Of a stretch of DNA of 5,470 nt, positions 4,660 to 5,470 are shown piece after piece; within the stretch, counting starts at the first letter, position 1, and each line of letters starts with the position of its first letter. A program made the position numbers and the translations under genes. This stretch comes from Lachnospiraceae bacterium (lineage in GTDB: Bacteria > Bacillota > Clostridia > Lachnospirales > Lachnospiraceae): the NCBI GenBank assembly GCA_017958465.1, contig JAGDCQ010000110.1, positions 1-5,470 of the forward strand, written 5' to 3'. The notes under the pieces were generated by a model. That model did no database searches and was not told the DNA's origin. It saw only the letters and a program-made list of their open reading frames with translations.

Positions 4660-5470
4660 GTCTTTTATTGGCGTATATGGCGAGTGCGACGATAACGACC
4701 ACTCCACCGGCAAATACTGCGGCAGCTATAAGCAATATCCTGCCAAGCTTTGCAAGAAAGCCTCTTGCTTCCTGCCCGGAAGGAGCCTGGGTAGGGGTTT
4801 CCGTTAACTCTCCTGCAGGAGTAGCTGTCGGGCTCAGAGCAGGGGCTTCTGTAATGGCCTCTGTAAGGCCCTCTGAAGGGTGTTCGGCAAGTTCCTGCGT
4901 CAATGTGGGAGCTTCTGTAGGTTCTTCCGTCAGATCAGGAGCTTTTGTGGGCTCCTGCGTCAATGCGGGAGCTTTGGTGGGCTCTGCCGTCAGAGCAGGG
5001 GTTGAAGTAGGTTCCGGCGTAGAAGTCGGCTCCGGCGTGAGAGTAGGAGTCGCTGTGGGAACCGGAGTAGTTGTTGCAGTAGGCACCGGCGTTACAGTCA
5101 CTGTGGGCACCGGAGTAACTGTTGCAGTAGGTACCGGAGTTACAGTCGCAGTAGGTACCGGTGTTGCAGTCGCAGTAGGTACCGGCGTTGCAGTCGCGGT
5201 AGGAACCGGAGTAGCAGTCGCGGTAGGAACCGGAGTAGCTGTTGCCGTCGGCGCAGGAGTAGCAGTTGAAGCAGGCTCCTGTGTGGAGGCTCCCGTGCCT
5301 TCATAGGCCGTAGTAGAAAGGGTAAGCCTGCTTTCGGGGAAGAGCCTCTTTGTTACCCGGTCGTAAGTGTAATAGTATTCTTCGCTGTAGTTTGGACTGA
5401 TGTTCACTGCTACAGTATATGTATTCTGAGGTGAACCGGATGCGGGAACCGCCAGGAACAGGTCCTTGTA
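4640..5470 (-). CDS. C-terminal part of a Pro/Thr-repeat, membrane-anchored surface protein (5' end outside window)
   Basis: The minus-strand frame is open from the window edge to TAA at 4642-4640, giving 276 residues. A GTG at 5407 is probably not the start, because the frame continues upstream with no stop and no ribosome site is visible. In order: about 60 residues of a folded-looking extracellular segment (LFLAVPASGSPQNTYTVAV and a tyrosine/charged stretch), then about 170 residues of Pro/Thr/Ala/Glu-rich low-complexity stalk, then one membrane helix (LLIAAAVFAGGVVVIVALAIY) and a short basic tail (ANKRQKPPGK). The basic tail suggests the C-terminus is cytoplasmic and the stalk outside. 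No LPXTG sorting motif is present, so anchoring is by the helix rather than by sortase. The stalk resembles known cell-wall-spanning, possibly O-glycosylated linkers. Function is unknown because the N-terminal domains are outside the window. Confidence 0.8.
   Translation of the reverse strand, partial: YKDLFLAVPASGSPQNTYTVAVNISPNYSEEYYYTYDRVTKRLFPESRLTLSTTAYEGTGASTQEPASTATPAPTATATPVPTATATPVPTATATPVPTATATPVPTATVTPVPTATVTPVPTVTVTPVPTATTTPVPTATPTLTPEPTSTPEPTSTPALTAEPTKAPALTQEPTKAPDLTEEPTEAPTLTQELAEHPSEGLTEAITEAPALSPTATPAGELTETPTQAPSGQEARGFLAKLGRILLIAAAVFAGGVVVIVALAIYANKRQKPPGK
4892..5011 (-). repeat. Four degenerate 30-nt repeats encoding PTKAPALTQE-type units
   Basis: The second stalk block has four ten-residue units, PTSTPALTAE, PTKAPALTQE, PTKAPDLTEE and PTEAPTLTQE. 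It is richer in charged residues than the membrane-distal block. Shorter PTxTPE elements join it to the 24-nt array. Confidence 0.88.
5060..5251 (-). repeat. Eight tandem 24-nt repeats encoding PTATATPV-type units
   Basis: Eight consecutive in-frame units of eight residues are seen: four PTATATPV, two PTATVTPV, one PTVTVTPV and one PTATTTPV. At DNA level the units differ mainly at synonymous positions (for example GGTACC, GGAACC or GGCACC at the same place on the plus strand). The array is therefore not freshly duplicated and the peptide pattern looks selected. Unit number may still vary by slippage or recombination. Confidence 0.93.

Noticed and set aside
5060..5251. Possible CRISPR array because of regular repeat spacing
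   Set aside because: The units are contiguous without spacers, in frame, and encode a Pro/Thr-rich peptide.
4593..5306. Long plus-strand frame encoding a Val/Gly/Ala-rich repeat protein (VGTGVAVAVGTG type)
   Set aside because: It is the antisense of the Pro/Thr repeat region, begins inside the end of mgtE and crosses the terminator. No ribosome site is visible. The minus-strand reading gives a coherent stalk plus membrane anchor.

Overview
The window looks like chromosomal DNA from a low-to-middle G+C Firmicute (Bacillota), most likely a Clostridia or Lachnospiraceae-type anaerobe. The grounds are strong AGGAGG-type ribosome sites, SigA-like -35/-10 promoters with 17-base spacers, tRNA genes with no encoded CCA, an elongator tRNA-Met resembling Bacillus-type ones, and a clostridial-style Mrp/NBP35 protein. 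The taxonomic placement is inference. The genes are mostly housekeeping, and no phage, insertion sequence or CRISPR array is visible.

Layout. Positions 1-461 (minus) hold most of ispF (isoprenoid precursor synthesis, MEP pathway), cut by the window edge at its 3' end, with its own promoter at 514-542. Directly upstream lies a two-gene tRNA operon on the minus strand (tRNA-Val(UAC), then tRNA-Met(CAU)). It has a consensus promoter at 769-797 and an intrinsic terminator at 544-573 that abuts the ispF promoter. Divergent from the tRNA promoter is a promoter for a small stand-alone PilZ (c-di-GMP receptor type) protein at 901-1260. A bidirectional terminator separates this from a convergent cold-shock protein gene (1320-1523, minus).

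From 1656 to 4659 on the plus strand runs a probable operon: ilvN (acetohydroxyacid synthase regulatory subunit), mrp (Fe-S cluster carrier ATPase, overlapping ilvN by one base), a small proline-rich ORF with a near-perfect Shine-Dalgarno, and mgtE (Mg2+ channel/transporter). The ilvN leader has a direct repeat that allows two mutually exclusive hairpins. Possible functional links are Mg2+ as cofactor of AHAS and IlvC, and an Fe-S cluster in the dihydroxyacid dehydratase IlvD; ilvB, ilvC and ilvD are not in the window.

The most interesting item is the mgtE leader (3171-3323). A 45-codon ORF with an acidic and proline-rich early segment overlaps the start of mgtE. The surrounding RNA can fold so that both the ORF's ribosome site and the mgtE ribosome site are paired. 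This resembles in logic, though not in sequence, the proline-rich leader peptides MgtL and MgtP that control Mg2+ genes in enterobacteria. I did not recognise a known riboswitch class there.

The right end (4640-5470, minus) holds the C-terminal part of a surface protein with a Pro/Thr-rich repeat stalk (24-nt and 30-nt repeats) and a C-terminal membrane anchor. Its stop codon lies in the loop of the terminator it shares with mgtE.
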